Below are positions 62,973 to 64,000 of a stretch of 64,000 bases of DNA, in pieces. Positions within the stretch are counted from its first letter, which is position 1; each line of letters opens with the position of its first letter. The position numbers and the translations under genes were made by a program. The notes beneath the pieces are model-generated. The model ran no database searches, was not told where the DNA came from, and saw only the letters and a list, made by a program, of their open reading frames with translations. Source of the stretch: an uncultured Eubacteriales bacterium (lineage in GTDB: Bacteria > Bacillota > Clostridia > Oscillospirales > CAG-382); the NCBI GenBank assembly GCA_934446675.1, contig CAKSEL010000009.1:60033-124032 (forward strand), written 5' to 3'.

Positions 62973-63908
62973 TTACTTACTGTATTTAGATATGTTTTCC
63001 CAATTATTCGGGAATCCCATATACCCATACAGCACAGTTTCTTCAAGAGCATTTTGCGAATCAAGGTAATGATTCAGTATTTTTGATAAGCTGCCCTTAA
63101 ACTTATCAAAATCACTTTTTGTCAAAAGATACTTAAAAGAAATAACGAGAGCGAATAAATCGTGTTTACCACATACATATTGAGTACCTGTTTGCGGTAA
63201 CCCAAGCTTTTTGTGAATAGCTGTATTCGGAATATCATTCATTGTTTGATAGGAGTACAAGCGTTCATTGTGAGCACAAACATTTCTGAACTTCGTTATA
63301 ACTGATAAGTATTGCTCTAGTTGACGTTCATTTACATTTACAAAATTTTTAGAAACTTTTACTTTTAAATCAGGAGTAACAAGACTATAAAATTTTGAAA
63401 GTGAACCAAATGTTATACCGCTGACAAGCACCCAAAGGGGAACATTTCCGTAGGCTCGTCTTTGATGATTAATATACGGATAATCGCTGTTCGTGTTTGC
63501 AAGATTATCAAGCATTCCAATAAGCTTGACTATATCATTTGAATTTCGTGCTGTGTTGTTATAGTTGGAAGGTGTTAAGTAGTGAATTTGGTTTTCACCG
63601 TATTTTTCTGTGAAATAATATGAAAGCAGGGAACGAATGTGTCGCTCGATTTTAAGTATGTATTTTAAAAACAGTTCTCTTAAATTCTCATCGAGCTTAT
63701 ATAATTCCACGATATTTTCAAATGTGGTTCCATCGCAATACTTTTTTGTAGTTGTGTTTTTGAACGGAGTTTTATAGCCACCAACAAGACTAAAGTATCC
63801 GATTTGCATAAGCTTTTCCAATGCATACTCGTGATTACTTATAATTAAGTTCTTTTGATTAACCAGATAGTCAATTTGATCTTCAAATGATAAAAATGGT
63901 TTTGCCAT
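62973..63908 (-). CDS. Abi_2 (AbiD/AbiF)-family abortive infection protein
   Basis: The 311-residue protein starts at ATG 63908 behind AAAGGAG; the frame is open further but no ribosome site is seen there. FLSFEDQIDYLVNQKNLIIS, ALEKLMQIGYFSLVGGYKTP and ILKIERHIRSLLSYYFTEKY are Abi_2 features. KFRNVCAHNERLY holds the R-x4-H motif of HEPN RNases. Such proteins are thought to stop growth on phage infection through RNA cleavage. A hairpin upstream and its own ribosome site suggest separate expression within the ICE. Confidence 0.87.
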   Translation of the reverse strand: MAKPFLSFEDQIDYLVNQKNLIISNHEYALEKLMQIGYFSLVGGYKTPFKNTTTKKYCDGTTFENIVELYKLDENLRELFLKYILKIERHIRSLLSYYFTEKYGENQIHYLTPSNYNNTARNSNDIVKLIGMLDNLANTNSDYPYINHQRRAYGNVPLWVLVSGITFGSLSKFYSLVTPDLKVKVSKNFVNVNERQLEQYLSVITKFRNVCAHNERLYSYQTMNDIPNTAIHKKLGLPQTGTQYVCGKHDLFALVISFKYLLTKSDFDKFKGSLSKILNHYLDSQNALEETVLYGYMGFPNNWENISKYSK

Positions 63909-63934
63909 AGGAAGCTCCTTTAAAAAATAAACAT

Positions 63935-63953
63935 CCCCCCGTAAAACGGGGGG
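63935..63953. terminator. GC-rich hairpin upstream of the Abi gene
   Basis: The perfect CCCCCCG-TAAAA-CGGGGGG stem lies 26 bases before the Abi start. It may stop incoming transcription or tune the Abi mRNA. Confidence 0.5.
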
Positions 63954-64000
63954 TATTTCAGTTTCGGGCATAGCCCTAATGAATACTGGCTACGCACAAG

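Larger units (their letters stand above)
9683..64000. mobile_element. Putative serine-recombinase ICE inserted in spoVT, interrupted by a carbohydrate island
   Basis: The left edge is the spoVT break at about 9683. Three tandem serine recombinases lie next to it, followed by a DUF6870-like protein, regulators, HipBA, a replication/repair operon and a relaxase remnant up to about 32.6 kb. VirB4, PrgI, a C39 peptidase and VirB6 genes appear at 58.9-62.9 kb. The 5' part of spoVT, which would mark the other edge, is not in the window. The 32.6-58.9 kb stretch may be cargo or unrelated DNA brought in by rearrangement. The right boundary given here is just the window end. Confidence 0.5.

Noticed and set aside
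1..64000. CRISPR arrays, rRNA and tRNA genes
   Set aside because: No regularly spaced repeats of 25-40 bases and no recognisable rRNA or tRNA sequence were seen, although a covariance scan was not possible.

Overview
The window looks like a low-to-mid GC Bacillota genome, most likely a gut-type Clostridia. The pointers are a SpoVT sporulation regulator, S-layer-homology (SLH) anchored polysaccharide proteins, AGGAGG-type ribosome sites, and an integrative element of the clostridial kind with tandem large serine recombinases and VirB6/PrgI/VirB4 transfer genes. No rRNA, tRNA or CRISPR array was seen.

Layout. (1) 1-4.8 kb: end of a tyrosine recombinase, an Ig-like lipoprotein, small zinc-ribbon and DUF1643-type proteins, and a propeller-like lipoprotein whose signal peptide is out of frame. 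(2) 5.0-8.95 kb: a MarR-ABC-ABC operon encoding a heterodimeric exporter, with a perfect palindromic operator on its promoter. (3) 9.16-9.68 kb: spoVT, cut after its first ~10 codons. (4) 9.68-32.6 kb: a mobile element that begins inside spoVT. It carries three tandem serine recombinases, small regulators (sigma-like, HTH, XRE), a HipBA module, and one long minus-strand operon. That operon encodes a JAB isopeptidase, a ThiF/E1-like enzyme, a small unknown, a DUF6094-like methyltransferase, two unknowns, a Prok-E2_D/PRTRC-B-like protein, a Rad52-family annealing protein, a Rad50-like ATPase, a CHC2/Toprim primase-like protein and three further unknowns. A promoter, structured leader and intrinsic terminator precede it. 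A pentapeptide-like membrane protein and a broken MobV relaxase follow.

(5) 32.6-58.7 kb: a carbohydrate island. It holds 2-keto-3-deoxygalactonate kinase and aldolase, two damaged solute-binding proteins, a phosphoesterase, a GH29 fucosidase, very large secreted or SLH-anchored glycan-active proteins, SGNH hydrolases, an AraC regulator, a frameshifted Gfo/Idh/MocA oxidoreductase and a DUF6259-type glycosidase-like protein. (6) 58.9-62.9 kb: conjugation genes (truncated VirB4, PrgI, DUF3789-type peptide, C39 peptidase, VirB6/TrbL), then an Abi_2/HEPN abortive-infection protein.

How the parts relate. Regions 4 and 6 read like pieces of one integrative conjugative element (ICE) interrupted or rearranged by region 5, because VirB4 stops abruptly at the island boundary and the relaxase is broken. 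They could also be two separate elements. The two observations most worth follow-up are the ubiquitin-like E1/E2/JAB set embedded in a DNA-repair/replication operon, and the insertion of a serine-recombinase element into a sporulation gene, which resembles excisable skin-type elements. Several one-base frameshifts (near 4.74, 15.79, 32.4, 36.5 and 55.47 kb) may be real decay or consensus errors; raw reads would decide.
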